Below, in pieces: positions 21,622 to 32,784 of a DNA stretch of 64,000 nt. The number at the start of each line of letters is the position of its first letter. Position 1 is the first letter of the stretch. A model generated the notes under the pieces. The model did no database searches. It saw only the letters and a program-made list of their open reading frames with translations, and was not told where the DNA came from. The DNA lies in the NCBI GenBank assembly GCA_963693315.1, contig OY856186.1, positions 76,668,042 through 76,732,041 of the forward strand, written 5' to 3'. Position numbers and translations under genes: made by a program. The DNA comes from Diogma glabrata. Its lineage: Eukaryota; Arthropoda; Insecta; Diptera; Cylindrotomidae.

Positions 21622-24300
21622 AACATGCATGAAAAATGAAAATTCTTTCAATTTGATGTAACTTTGAAATTAATTTGCTCAAGAACGGCTATGCCGATTT
21701 CATCAAACTTTTTTTGTTTGATAGGTAATTAGTAAATCTTTAAAAAAAATAAAATAATAAAAATATTAATAAAACGTTTTTGTAGTTAATTTTAAAATTA
21801 TGTAAAATATTAAAAATTCCCTTTTAAAGATGGCGCTAGTGTCGAAAATCAATTGGAGTTTAATTTTTTTTTGAACATTTATATTACTTCGGTCTGAAAG
21901 ACCTAAGTATTGCATTCTCGAGCCAAAAGTGAAATTCTTACCCCCACTTTTTTGGCATTTCTCGACGTTTTAGGACCTACTGATTCTGATTCGGCCGGCC
22001 GTCACAACCGACGATATCTAGAAAACCGCTGGAGGGATTTCAAAAATTTTATTTTTGTTTCTAAAAATAGGTATACTCAATGGTAAGAGCCGAAAGGATG
22101 ATGTGTTGGATAGTTGTCCCGGAAGTGTGTCAAAAAAATCGTCGTTTGCATATTTTGGGCTTAAAAACGTACATTTTAAGTGATTACGGGTAGGAACATT
22201 GAATTTGGGTAAATCCTGATGTTCGAGATTGGTATGTGAAACCAAAATTTAGATTATTGCATTATAAGTTTGTCAAAAAATGTTGTCAAGTGTATCAAAA
22301 GAAAGATTTTATTTATTTTTTTACCCAATTTTTCGTATATAAATAAAATTAATTATTTGTATGACATGAAATTTTATTATTATTATAGAGAATTATGGTT
22401 AAATAAGTTTGTCAAAAAATGTTGTCAAGTGTATCAAAAGAAAGCTTTTTATTTATTGTTTTACCATTTTTTGGAAAAAAAATAAAATTACTTATTTGTT
22501 TGACTTGAAATATATTTGATGACATGATATTTTATTATAATTATAGAGAGCTATGATATTGTAAGTTTGTCAGAAATGTTGTCAAGTGTGTCAAAAGAAA
22601 GATTTTTATATATTTTTTACCCAATTTTTTTGGAAATAAATAAAATTAATTATTTGTATGACAAGAAATTTTATTATTAGTATTGAGAATTATGGAAATA
22701 TAAGTTTGTCGAAAAAATGATGTCAAGTGTGTCAAAAAATGATTTCATTTATTTTTTTAGCCAATTTTTCGGAAAAAAAAATTTAGCTGTTTTTATGACG
22801 TAAATGTAATTAAACATGAAATTGGACATGGAAATTTTTGAATTTGTTATAGTTTTTGAAATATTTTAGAAATTTGGAAAAAATTTTGTTTTTTTGATTT
22901 TGTAATAATTTTTGCAATATTTTTAGAATTATGGAAAAAGTTTCAATTTATGATTTTGTTATAGTTTTTGCAATATTTTAAGAATTTTGAAAAAAAAATT
23001 GAATTTTTGAATTTTTATATATAGTTTTAGAATTTTGAAAAATGTTTCAATTTTGATTTTGTAAGAATTTTTGCAATATTTTCAGGATTTTGAAAAATTT
23101 TAAATTTTTGATTTTATTATAATTTTTGGAACTTTGAAAATGTTTTAATTTTTAATTTTGTAATAATTTTTGCAATATTTTTAGAATTTTGGAAAAAGTT
23201 TGAAGTTTTAAAAATTTTTGGAATATTATTGGAATTTAGAAAAAGTTTAAATATTTGATTTTATTCTAATTTTTGGAATTATGGAAAAAGTTTCAATTTT
23301 TGATTTTTTTTTAATTTTTGCAATATTTTTAGAATTTTTGAAAAAGTTTTAAACTTTGATTTTGTAATAATTTTTGGAATTTTTTTAGAATTTTGAAAAA
23401 AGTTTGTTTAGTTTTTACAATATTTTTGGAATTTTGAAAGAAACATGAATTTGTGATTTTGAAATATTTTCTCGAAACGCTAAGGGGAAAGGTTTTTGAG
23501 TAGCTTACTAAGTGTATCATATTTTCACTAAATTATGTTGATTTATGATCTGTTATAATGTTCCGGCAACGTATTGATGTTTCGTGTTAGTTTCGTAATA
23601 AATTTCTAAACAGAGATAAATAAATACTTCTACTTTAACAAAGAGTTATTTCTGTTTGATATACATGGCAGCCCAAAACTAAAAACCCTCTCCTCATAAA
23701 AGTTTTTTGCCAAAAACTATATCAAAATCCTTAACCCAGACCGAAGTCTTGATATCTTAGAGCTGTGAGATTTCAGCCTCTCCGTATTTTTTACTTTAAA
23801 ATATTTCGAATTTACACAGCGGCGTGAATGTCTTGTTCTTGAAATATTTAATTTTAAAGATTTTTAGTCCGACCAAAACTCTAATTCTTTCATTTTTTCG
23901 AACTTCAGTGGTTAAAATTTTTTTTTGATAAAAATTGTTCGAAAAAATGATGAAAAATTAGAATTTCGGTCGTACCAAAAATCTTTAAAATTAAATATCT
24001 CAAAAACACGAATTAACTCGTCTTTGTAAATTTGAAATATTTTAGAGTCAAAATAGAACTATTTTTAAAAACAATTAAATTCCAATTGATCTACGACCCT
24101 AGCGTCATCTTTAAAAAGTTTTTTTAATATTTTAAATTTAAAATTAATTATAAAAACAATTAATTAATTTTTTTTTTAAAACGATTAACTAATCACCTAT
24201 CAAACAAAAAAAAGATTGATGATATCAATATAGTAGTTCTTGAGCAATTTAATTTCAAAGATACATCGGATTGGCACAATTTTCATTTTACATGCATGTT
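21622..24300. mobile_element. Large foldback element interrupted by a family A copy
   Basis: AACATGCATG at about 21622 is mirrored by CATGCATGTT ending at 24300. Going inward, the left sequence (TTTGATAGGTAATTAGTAAA, TTAAAGATGGCGCTAGTGTC) matches the reverse complement of the right side (TTTGATAGGTGATTAGTTAA, TTAAAGATGACGCTAGGGTC). The match resumes after the family A insertion at 23790-23905 against 23939-24060. Arms are about 380 bp with a loop of some 35 bp near 23920. I see no coding sequence. Related sequences lie at 40240-41000 and 45640-46025. Confidence 0.75.
21885..23790 (+). repeat. Family A repeat, copy 2 (about 1.9 kb), nested in the foldback
   Basis: Same left end (TTACTTCGGTCTGAAAGACC) and right end (hairpin ATCTTAGAGCTGTGAGAT, then CAGCCTCTCCGTATTTTT) as copy 1. 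It keeps the block CGGCCGGCCGTCACAACCGA near 21993 that copy 1 lacks. About 4-5 units of the 132-141-bp repeat follow, then the TTTAGAATTTTGGAAAAAG-type array. The foldback left arm is cut exactly here, and a TA stands on each side of the insert. Confidence 0.85.
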
Positions 24301-25179
24301 AGGGTGGGTGCCCCACTATGCTCAAATTATGCACTTTAAGAAAATAATAAAATAATATGTATTTGTTATTTTGTCCGCATTAATTATATGCCAAGTTTTA
24401 GGAAAATCAAAAATGGTCAAGTTTTCACAACTCGATTTAGAACACATTTTTCTTCTATGTTGGACCAAAATTTATATGTAAAATAATTTTTCGATTCGAT
24501 AGGTGAAGATGATGTGATGATTAAGTGATACCCAACATTTTTCTGCTGATATAGTTACTTTTTTAGTATTTATGGCCACCATTAATTGATTAACATAAAC
24601 CTTAGCTTAGCCACCCTAAAAACCTGTTTCCAAAAGCAATCTGCATTTTATCGGTTTCTTTTTGAAAAAAACATACTGTTACTATCACTGTTAGTGCAAG
24701 ACCTTGATATTTTCAGTCGTCATTAAATTCGTCACAAGTTGTGCACATGTTATTTTGATGTGTTGGATAGCATTGTATTTGTTGTGACTTGAATTTTATT
24801 CATGTGAGACATTATGGACAACGAACTCTCTATGTGTATCTAAATTAGGGATTTCAATCCCGGGATTTTTTACTTCATTAATCCCGAACTCTCAGGATTA
24901 TCCATTGAACATATTGGGCAATTTAGGAATGCTTATAGTTTGTACTTGGTTTACCATTTATCATTACGTTGGTTGGATGGTTTGGATGACCTGAGACGTT
25001 GATCACAAGTTTAAAATGCATCATAACGCATCACTAGAAATTCCATCTCGGTTGTATGATAGGTTCAAACTAGCCTTGTAACATTGTCTAATTCCTTAAA
25101 AGTATATATTATTTTGCTATTTATAGATTTAGCTCTAAATCTTGTACTTCACTTTCTCTGTACTTCCAAAACTCTCAAT
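24301..25179. other. AT-rich DNA, no gene seen
   Basis: Contains a short inverted pair TCCCGGGATT / TTAATCCCGA near 24860-24890 that may be a transposon end, without a matching partner found. Otherwise nothing supported. Confidence 0.4.
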
Positions 25180-26404
25180 TAGGACATTCAGTACCGGAAA
25201 AGAAATTTTAAATCGGTTTTGTAGTATTGAGATCAATCAAAACCAGTATACCGATATTGCGACAAGAAAAAACAGACAACGCTAAATTCCTCAAAAGTTA
25301 AACCATGAATGATGTTAACAAAGTAGTTCTTAGTAATGTAGAAAACATGAAACACCAGAATAACATCAGAATTTGCATTACACAAAGCTCCAATTAATTC
25401 AACGTTGGCTCCAAATCTAGCGCTATTTACGTCACATTATTCAGAGCTTTTTATTCATTTAAGATTGGATTTTATGGAGGAGGAAACTTACGAAGTGGAC
25501 TAATTTTCAAAGAACTGCGCACATTCTACAAATTCTAGAAAAATAGAGACCCATTGGAGAAATTTTAATTTGAATGTCAACAAGAGCGCCAGGAAATCGA
25601 AATCATATTTCATATTTAATGGATTGTGCATAATTTTACAAATATCAAATCAATCAGATGAATCATCTTCCTCATTCAAAGAATGGCAATAAGTTTTTCA
25701 AGTATGTAATCGTGCTGCATCCATTCCTATCGTGGTTCAAAGTTTGAGGTTTGAGGTGAATATTTCAAGCCAGAACATGTTTTGTATATCCACTTGCTTA
25801 CTGATTGCAATGCCAAATCAGATTCGTACTCCACTTCTAACGGATTACCTTAAATTTTACAAAAGCTCAGGCGATTTCGAAGCAATAAAAATTTACTGCT
25901 TGAAATAGGTATGAGAAAACTAAGCATAATTATGTTCGTATTGTCCACTTTACAAAGTTAAGATCAATGCAACCCATGCTTCACATAAAATAGGCTGCGC
26001 CACATAATGGTCTCGGATCAATCCAAATTGATTTGTTTTTATAAGATTGACTCCATAAGCGACATGGTACTTTTCAATGATTTTTGATTCGCCTTTTTGC
26101 CACAACAATAAGGTGCTTTTTACAATCGAAATAGAGTTTTTTAGAAGCCGCTTCGAAATCCCAAATTTTCAGATATATTAAAGTTATATGTCTGTAAACT
26201 AGTAAAATAAATAATAACTTAAATATCAATCTGAAATTGATATTCGACAGTTGAACCTGCAGTCACAGAATTTTAAATTATTAAAAAAATTGGTTTGAAT
26301 AAAAAACGAATTATATCGGTATTAAAAACTCGATATATTGGCTTTTTAAAACATGGCAGTATATCAGTATTGCGTTATTCGGTATACCGATATTGAATGC
26401 CCTA
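25180..26404. mobile_element. hAT-type non-autonomous element, 1.2 kb
   Basis: The 8-bp direct repeat CTCTCAAT flanks the element at 25172-25179 and 26405-26412. The ends are inverted: left TAGGACATTCAGTACCGG, right (reverse complement) TAGGGCATTCAATATCGG, 15 of 18 matching. An 8-bp target duplication with TAGGG-like termini is the hAT signature. ACCGATATTG-type words recur near both ends. I see no transposase frame inside, so it would depend on an enzyme made elsewhere. Confidence 0.85.
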
Positions 26405-26761
26405 CTCTCAATCCTCAAATTACTTTAGGCAAAACATCACACACGCAGAAGAGTCATTGCAGTTTGTATAGTTCAAGTTCAAGATTTTTTATTATTACTG
26501 TTGTTTTGTATTTGTTTACATTTTGTTTAATTTTATTAATCTATATATTATATTTATTAGGTTTATATACTCATAGATATTACGTCATTGACTTATTAAT
26601 TCATGTTTGTTTTAAATGCTATAGGGTAAATTATTTGATAAATGTTTAGAGGAATGATTTTTAATATAATGTAATTAACCTCTGTTTCCTTAAAACTAGG
26701 TGAATAAAATAATTAACTAACTTACTAACTAAACATATACTAATATTATATTATATTAGAT

Positions 26762-29659
26762 TTATTGAAATAGATTGTTAACAAGTGGGTTTTCTGATGA
26801 GGTGCAGTTGATGGCAAATCTGGATGAAATCTTTTCGACTTGATCTTTAATCAATGCAACATTGGCTAAATTGTGTAACTGTTTAGTGTTAAAACTCCAA
26901 GGTTTATCAAGGATCATTTTTAAACATTTATTTTGTTGAATTTGGATTTTATTAATGTATGTTTGTGCACAGAATCCCCAGCATGGGCATCTGTACAGTA
27001 ACACCGGTTGAATAATAGATTTATAGATTAATAATTTTTTATCTTTGAAAAGTTTTGATTTCCTGTTTAGAAGACTATACAGTTGTTTTATTGCAATTTG
27101 TATCTTAGTTAAACTATGTGAGATGTGGGCATTAAATGTTAATTTTGGATCTAAAGTGATGCCTAGGTATTTGATATTTTCACTCCAGTGAATTTCGGTT
27201 CCATTGAGAATGAGATTGCGTTGGGGAACGAATTTTGAAGCCCTTCGTCTTGTAAAGTAGATAGCTACCGTTTTTTCATTGTTGATTTTAATTTTCCATT
27301 TTTGAAAATAATCGTAAAGTAACTTGTAACCTTTTTCGAGTGATAATATAATATCATTAGCTTCAGTTGCCGTGGAAAATATAACAGTATCATCTGCAAA
27401 AGTTGCAATTTCACAGCTGGGAGGAGCAGGAATATCAGCTATATAAACAGAATATAATAACGGTGAAATCACTGAACCTTGGGGAACACCGGCTGAAATA
27501 TGAAGCTGGTCAGAATGGCTGTTTTTGTAAAAGACGCTAAAAGTTCGGTCAGATAAGAAGTTTCTTATTATGTTGATGATAATTAAAGGGAAACCTTGCA
27601 TGTACATTTTTAATATAAGACCGTCATGCCACGCGGTATCAAAAGCTTTCTCAATGTCAAATGATATCATTCCAGTAGATTTTTTTCCACATCGTTTTGT
27701 TTTGATGTGTTTAATTATTCGTTTTACTTGTTGATTACAAGAGTGGCCAGCCCGGAAGCCGAACTGATGATCGGGTAAGATATTTCTCCTTGATGAGTTT
27801 TTTATTGAGTCCATTGTTATTAGCATTTTGTTATAGATTATTTTTTCAAAAATTTTTTCTACGTTGCTTAACAAACTGATTGGTCTATAATTGCATGCCA
27901 GTGATCTGTCCTTATTTGGCTTAGGGATTGCGATAATTTTGGAGTTCTTCCATATTTTTGGAAAGTAACCAAATTTAAGTAGTGCATTGAAAACTACTGT
28001 TAGAAAAACTATTCCTTTACGTGGAATATGTTTTAAAAGTATATTATTAATGCCGTCGTGACCGGGGGCTTTACTCGATTTTGAGTTTCTAATAATGGAC
28101 TTTATTTCTTTGGGATAAACCAGTAAGTTGATTTTTGATGATTCTATTTGGATCGCGGTAATTGGTTCGTCACTGTTAAGAACGTCGAGCTTGGATTTTA
28201 GTTGGGTGATTTCCTCTTGAGTTTTATATGTCTGAGTTATTTTGCTATTCATTTTGTAAATTTTGTTGAAATGTTGAGCAAGTGCATTACATTTCTCCTT
28301 GTCAGCTAGAAGTGTTTGTGAAACGTTATTGTTATTTGTATGTTTTAGCAGGGGGATTATATTATTCTTTTTCTTAGTGAGAATTTTAGTTATTTTAAAA
28401 AGTTTCTTGTTGTGATCCAGCTTTGGCTGTAAATTGAGTTGTTCAACCAAAGCGGACCATTGCTCATTTCTATGAAGTTGAATTCGTCTCGCGATTTCGT
28501 TATTTAATATTTTAAGATTGTGTTTGTCAACTAAACGACGGTGTAAATTCCATTGTCTGCGAAGAGAGTTTCTAAATGTTTTAAGTTTTATGACGTTTTC
28601 AGGCAGCAAGGGATGACTATGGTCACCTGCTGCCTGAGAACGTACCGGTATATATAATTGGCAAGCTTCTGTTAGTGTATCCGTAAAGGATTTTAGAACA
28701 CACTCTAGGTAGTTTTTATGATTTGAGCTATCAAGACTGTTTATTTCGTTTTTTATGGAAATAAGATTGATGTTGTCGTTTAAGTGCTTCTTAAAGAGTT
28801 TCCAGTCTGCTTGATTGTAATTAAATTGGAGAGTAGGATTTTTTCGAACAATACAATGTGTAGTAAACTTGAAGTTAACGGGCAAATGATCGGAACCGAA
28901 TTCGTTTAAAGTGTTTAGAGATGAGATATTAGAGTTGTTGCTTGAAAGTACTAGGTCTAAGGTTGATGGAATGAAGTTGATTTTAAGTGGCAGATATGTT
29001 GGTGTATCAGGTACATACAGATTAATATTGGGATTTCTTACGAGAAAACTTTCTAGTGTTTTACCGATTAAGTTGCTACGAAGACAATTCCACGAGTTGT
29101 GTCTTGCGTTTAAGTCTCCACAAATGATGGTTGTTTTTGGTAAGTTGCATAGGATACGTATATCTTCAACAAAGGCATTTGAAATGGTTTTCGTATCATG
29201 GTTGCCGTATTTCTGGTCACGAAAGTATACTATTATTAATTTGAGGTTACCTGAACTTGTCGGAATATTAATCCCCATAGCTTCTATTACTTGAAGATTG
29301 AATGATGAACAAATATTGTATATGATACTTTTGTCAATTACAACTGCCACACCCCCTTTTTTGAAGTTATTTCGGTCATATCGGAGAATATTATACTTGT
29401 TGGAAAATTTTAGTCGTGATTGATTACTAAGCCATGTTTCACAAATCAGCGCGATATGAACAGTATTTCTATACATATAATCCAGTAGTTTGGAGTATTT
29501 GTTACTAATTCCGCTAGCATTCCAATATAAAATATTCAGATCGTATTTTATAAAAAAAGGTGTTTTTCGATTATTTGCCATATCCATATAAATATTTAAT
29601 AGACAGTGACACAATAACATTATATTGCTCTCTTCGAGTGTTGCATCCAGAGAGACCAT
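26762..29659 (-). CDS. LINE ORF2: endonuclease-reverse transcriptase
   Basis: The enzyme nicks target DNA and copies the LINE RNA at the nick. The start is an ATG at 29659 (the frame also has a TTG one codon earlier); later in-frame ATGs around residues 26-28 are alternatives. An APE-type endonuclease fills about residues 41-265, with ICETWL near 73, CGDLNARH near 181 and SDHLPV near 257. The RT lies at about 530-800, with SFDIEKAFD near 668, AGVPQGSVISPLL after it, and the catalytic FADD near 755. A Cys-containing tail follows (CPCWGFC). No stop or frameshift is seen over about 965 codons, the usual size for Jockey ORF2. The gap to ORF1 is about 75 nt, so translation may be by reinitiation. 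Confidence 0.93.
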   Translation of the reverse strand: MVSLDATLEESNIMLLCHCLLNIYMDMANNRKTPFFIKYDLNILYWNASGISNKYSKLLDYMYRNTVHIALICETWLSNQSRLKFSNKYNILRYDRNNFKKGGVAVVIDKSIIYNICSSFNLQVIEAMGINIPTSSGNLKLIIVYFRDQKYGNHDTKTISNAFVEDIRILCNLPKTTIICGDLNARHNSWNCLRSNLIGKTLESFLVRNPNINLYVPDTPTYLPLKINFIPSTLDLVLSSNNSNISSLNTLNEFGSDHLPVNFKFTTHCIVRKNPTLQFNYNQADWKLFKKHLNDNINLISIKNEINSLDSSNHKNYLECVLKSFTDTLTEACQLYIPVRSQAAGDHSHPLLPENVIKLKTFRNSLRRQWNLHRRLVDKHNLKILNNEIARRIQLHRNEQWSALVEQLNLQPKLDHNKKLFKITKILTKKKNNIIPLLKHTNNNNVSQTLLADKEKCNALAQHFNKIYKMNSKITQTYKTQEEITQLKSKLDVLNSDEPITAIQIESSKINLLVYPKEIKSIIRNSKSSKAPGHDGINNILLKHIPRKGIVFLTVVFNALLKFGYFPKIWKNSKIIAIPKPNKDRSLACNYRPISLLSNVEKIFEKIIYNKMLITMDSIKNSSRRNILPDHQFGFRAGHSCNQQVKRIIKHIKTKRCGKKSTGMISFDIEKAFDTAWHDGLILKMYMQGFPLIIINIIRNFLSDRTFSVFYKNSHSDQLHISAGVPQGSVISPLLYSVYIADIPAPPSCEIATFADDTVIFSTATEANDIILSLEKGYKLLYDYFQKWKIKINNEKTVAIYFTRRRASKFVPQRNLILNGTEIHWSENIKYLGITLDPKLTFNAHISHSLTKIQIAIKQLYSLLNRKSKLFKDKKLLIYKSIIQPVLLYRCPCWGFCAQTYINKIQIQQNKCLKMILDKPWSFNTKQLHNLANVALIKDQVEKISSRFAINCTSSENPLVNNLFQ

Positions 29660-29737
29660 CAACTACATCCTGGACAAGTTGTGTAATTTCACTAAAACTA
29701 AAGAGATTATTATTAGTTGGTTGGTTTGGAATATTAC

Positions 29738-30844
29738 TTACATCCGGCTTTCCAAATTGAAATAATGGATCATCGTTTGGTTGGCTTGTGTTGTATTTTG
29801 ATTTGGATGAAACAATTGAGACATCATTTTGGAGTTATTTTGTGTAGAAGTTGAAAAAAACGTTGAATGTTTTGTTTTATTATCAACCTGGCGTGTTGGC
29901 AGCTTGGGGAACATATTTTCAGATGGTTTGAATACACTAGATTCCAAGTTTTTGTTGCTAGTGTGTTGTTGTGTTTTCCAACTACTACGACGAAGTTGAA
30001 GTCTGATAAATTCATCTCGCTTTGGACATTCTTGAGATGTGGATCTATGCGGTCCACCGCAGTTGCAGCATTTAGTTTCTGTTGATTCGTTGATAGTACA
30101 CTTACTGCTTTCATGTTTATCACCACAATTTGAACAGCGAATTTTAAAGTTACAGTTTTCAGCAGCATGACCATAAAGTTGACATCTTCTGCAAATCATT
30201 GGGCCCGTGTTTTTGTTTCGATAATGGTTCCAGTTAATTATTGTATTAAAAATAACTTTCACTTGGCGTAGCTGTTTTAGGTTTATAGAGTTTTTTTCAA
30301 ACTTTATCAAGTATGCACTTTGACAATCATATCTTTTATTTCTGATTGACATTGGTTTTATTTCGGCAATTTTTGTGAGTCCCAGCTCGGTTAACTCTTG
30401 TTTTAATGTATTCGCATCCATTTGGTGTAAACCGGTTAGGACAAATTTCAAAAGTTTTTTCTCCGGAGATCTAAACGTGAAATTTTCGATATCATTTTCT
30501 GACAAATGACTTAAGATATTTTCATGGTCACTTAAATTTGTACACTGTAATCTTATACCTAGTGTTGTATATTTAATGCGATAAGTTCCAATTTTCAGTT
30601 TGTTGAGAATTGAGTTAATGTTGTCTCTTGATACATTTCTTACCGTGATCGGTGGCGTAAATCTGGTTTTTTGTGGTATATTTTTGGAAATACAGTCTCC
30701 TGCTGATGCATCTTTCATTAATAGAGTGAACGAATTTCTAACTGGAATTGTGATATTGTTGGTGATATCTTCATTTGAATTGTCATGTTCAGACATCATT
30801 TGCGATGAGGATTCTACAGCGGCGGCTTTCCTCTTTTTTGGCAT
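29738..30844 (-). CDS. LINE ORF1: gag-like nucleic-acid-binding protein
   Basis: A 368-residue ORF from a good ATG at 30844. A basic N-terminus (PKKRK) resembles a nuclear signal. Residues about 135-215 look like the PRE_C2HC region that precedes the knuckles in Jockey-clade gag proteins. Three Cys/His knuckles follow: C218-C221-H226-C231, C237-C240-H244-C249 and C259-C262-H266-C273. The tail is rich in Gln, Asn and Ser. ORF1 proteins of this kind coat LINE RNA and carry it to the nucleus. It sits directly upstream of ORF2 and is undamaged. Confidence 0.9.
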   Translation of the reverse strand: MPKKRKAAAVESSSQMMSEHDNSNEDITNNITIPVRNSFTLLMKDASAGDCISKNIPQKTRFTPPITVRNVSRDNINSILNKLKIGTYRIKYTTLGIRLQCTNLSDHENILSHLSENDIENFTFRSPEKKLLKFVLTGLHQMDANTLKQELTELGLTKIAEIKPMSIRNKRYDCQSAYLIKFEKNSINLKQLRQVKVIFNTIINWNHYRNKNTGPMICRRCQLYGHAAENCNFKIRCSNCGDKHESSKCTINESTETKCCNCGGPHRSTSQECPKRDEFIRLQLRRSSWKTQQHTSNKNLESSVFKPSENMFPKLPTRQVDNKTKHSTFFSTSTQNNSKMMSQLFHPNQNTTQANQTMIHYFNLESRM

Positions 30845-31293
30845 TTTCGATGATGAAATACCAGATTTAGAACTATTAGTTACACTATAATTTTGATGTA
30901 TTTATTACATCATTTAATATGTTTTGAACCACATGTATTGGTGGTTCAGGTTCTTGAACAGTTAAATCCAAAACTTGTTTATCACTGTTATAATTTTATT
31001 ACATGTACGAAAATACACTTTTGTAAATAAAAATTCAAAACAAAATGAAAATAATTTTGATAGTAAAAATTTTTTTTTAAATCAGAGAAAATAATTTAAT
31101 TTTATATTTATTTTTTTAATTTTATTTTACGATCTTATTCGATTGAACGATAATAAGAGAGTTGTGCAGTTTGTATAATATTAGGTAAGTTTTCAAACTG
31201 TTAGATTAACTCGTTTACAATGTGTCTTTTTTTATCATACCACGCTTCGGTACAATTGAAATTTTTTTGTGTAATAAGAATACTCCTTACAAG

Positions 31294-32123
31294 TAGGGAT
31301 GAGCATCGATGGTCGATGTTTGATAAACATCGATGGTAGGGGCCCGATGTTCGATGTATTTACCATCGATGTTACAGTGTTGATGTTTTTTCACCATCGA
31401 TGGTTATGTGTCGATGTTTGGCTATCGATGTTTTTTTTCGAACTTGATAGTATTGGGTGCGTTCACTCGACGTAAGCAGCTAACTTCAAGCTCTTAACAG
31501 TTGAGAGTTAGCAGTTGTCAAATTTGTGAAGCATTGTGGATTTACAGCGTTTTTATTTGACGTTTACTACTTGTAGCACAACCTTATAATAATAAATAAA
31601 TTTAAATATTTTAAATAGTTTAAAAAGATCTTCCAATTGCTCTTTTTAGGTGGTCCTGTAGAAAAAATCCAACAAGATCCTCTGTCTTTCTGGAGGGATT
31701 TAAAACCAACCTACCCAAATTTATCGGGAGTTGTAATTGAATATCTGGCTGTTGTAGGAACTTCCGTTCCCTCTGAAAGATTATTTTCTAAAGCTGGCCA
31801 GATAATATCGAAAACAAGAAATCGTTTAGAGGGGAAGTTGGCTTCTAAAATTTTATTTTTAAATTCTGTGCCAGAGAAAATGTGGGAATAAAAAATACTG
31901 TTTTTTTTGTGTAAAATAACTAAACTTGTTTTAAAGTGTTAGAGATAAAAGAAAAATACTTATGTTAACCTTAATATTTGTTTGTGTGGTTTTTTACTTT
32001 TTGGGGAATGAATACTCAAAAACATCGATGTTTTGAGGTCGATGTTTCACGACCATCGATGTTGGGCTCCCGATGTTTATTCGATGGTAAACATCGATGT
32101 TTTTGTCTCGATGCTCATCCCTA
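31294..32123 (+). mobile_element. Internally deleted hAT element, 830 bp
   Basis: An 8-bp target duplication CTTACAAG lies at 31286-31293 and 32124-32131. The ends are TAGGGATGAGCATCGATGG and its inverse (CATCGATG...CTCGATGCTCATCCCTA). Both subterminal regions are packed with ATCGATG or TCGATGTTT words, some 8 or more on the left (31300-31430) and a similar set on the right (32020-32115), a layout expected of transposase binding sites. Inside, only the C-terminal hAT dimerisation segment remains. Confidence 0.93.
31650..31891 (+). pseudogene. hAT transposase C-terminal dimerisation domain, remnant
   Basis: About 80 residues reading PLSFW, then YPNLSGVVIEYLAVVGTSVP, SERLFSKAG and RNRLEGKLASKILFL, the conserved dimerisation motif of hAT transposases. 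The BED finger and the catalytic RNase H-like core are missing, so no active enzyme can be made. CTTTTTAG at 31642-31649 looks like a splice acceptor; the piece may be the last exon of the ancestral gene. The frame itself is open to its natural stop. Confidence 0.88.
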
Positions 32124-32784
32124 CTTACAAGTATTAATGCTTTGAGGTGATGTAACTAATGTTTCTCTGAAGATAAGGGAAACTTCTTAGTATTTTCAAG
32201 TAAAATTGACGTTTTGTGTACTTTTTACCTTTTTGGATTGCACCAGAAAACATTGAGCCTCATAATGCTCATTAATCCGTCTAAAAATTCTATTTAATGA
32301 TCTAAAATCGATCATAAATCAGATTACGAGCGATATAGGACACAAAAAATGAAATAAATAAAATTTTATTGTAAAAGACAAAAACATGTTTCAAAACTTT
32401 TAACATTGATTATCGTACTTTAATTTTAATTTCAGGAAAATAGTGGCACCACTCAAAAAATTTTTACAAACCTTACAAACCTTGTAAATAAATTTGTTGA
32501 AAATTTTATTTTTATCTTGAAATCCGATTTAGCGTTTATATTATGCCGGCTTGAAGGACCATGCAGTGTGTTACTGTTTTAACATCACAAACTTCACTGT
32601 CTATCAATAAATATTGGTTTCTTGACCTTTATATTTTACAACTAAAATTTAAATTAAAATTTTATATTTATATAAGTATTTGTTCATTAAAGATTTGTTT
32701 GGAGGGTGGTGATCTTAGTCTTAGTGGAGTATTCGGCCGGCTTTATTCGAGGAAATTTTCCAAATGATCGGAGTTAACTAAATG
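32124..32784. other. AT-rich DNA, no gene seen
   Basis: No supported feature. A short frame at 32561-32767 has no recognisable motif. Confidence 0.4.

Larger units (their letters stand above)
26471..31164 (-). mobile_element. Full-length Jockey-type LINE, 4.7 kb
   Basis: Two open ORFs in order on the minus strand, with a 13-bp direct repeat TGCAGTTTGTATA at 26458-26470 and 31165-31177 as the likely target duplication. The 3' end (low coordinates) finishes in a short CTTGAACTTGAAC tandem instead of a long poly-A. That gives a 5' UTR of about 320 nt and a 3' UTR of about 290 nt. Both ORFs look undamaged, so this copy could be recent. The clade call rests on the ORF1 knuckle pattern and the RT and endonuclease motifs. 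Confidence 0.85.

Noticed and set aside
26353..26649. 98-residue ORF
   Set aside because: It spans a hAT end, its target duplication and the LINE 3' UTR, so it cannot be an ancestral gene.
28911..29294. 127-residue plus-strand ORF
   Set aside because: Antisense shadow of LINE ORF2.
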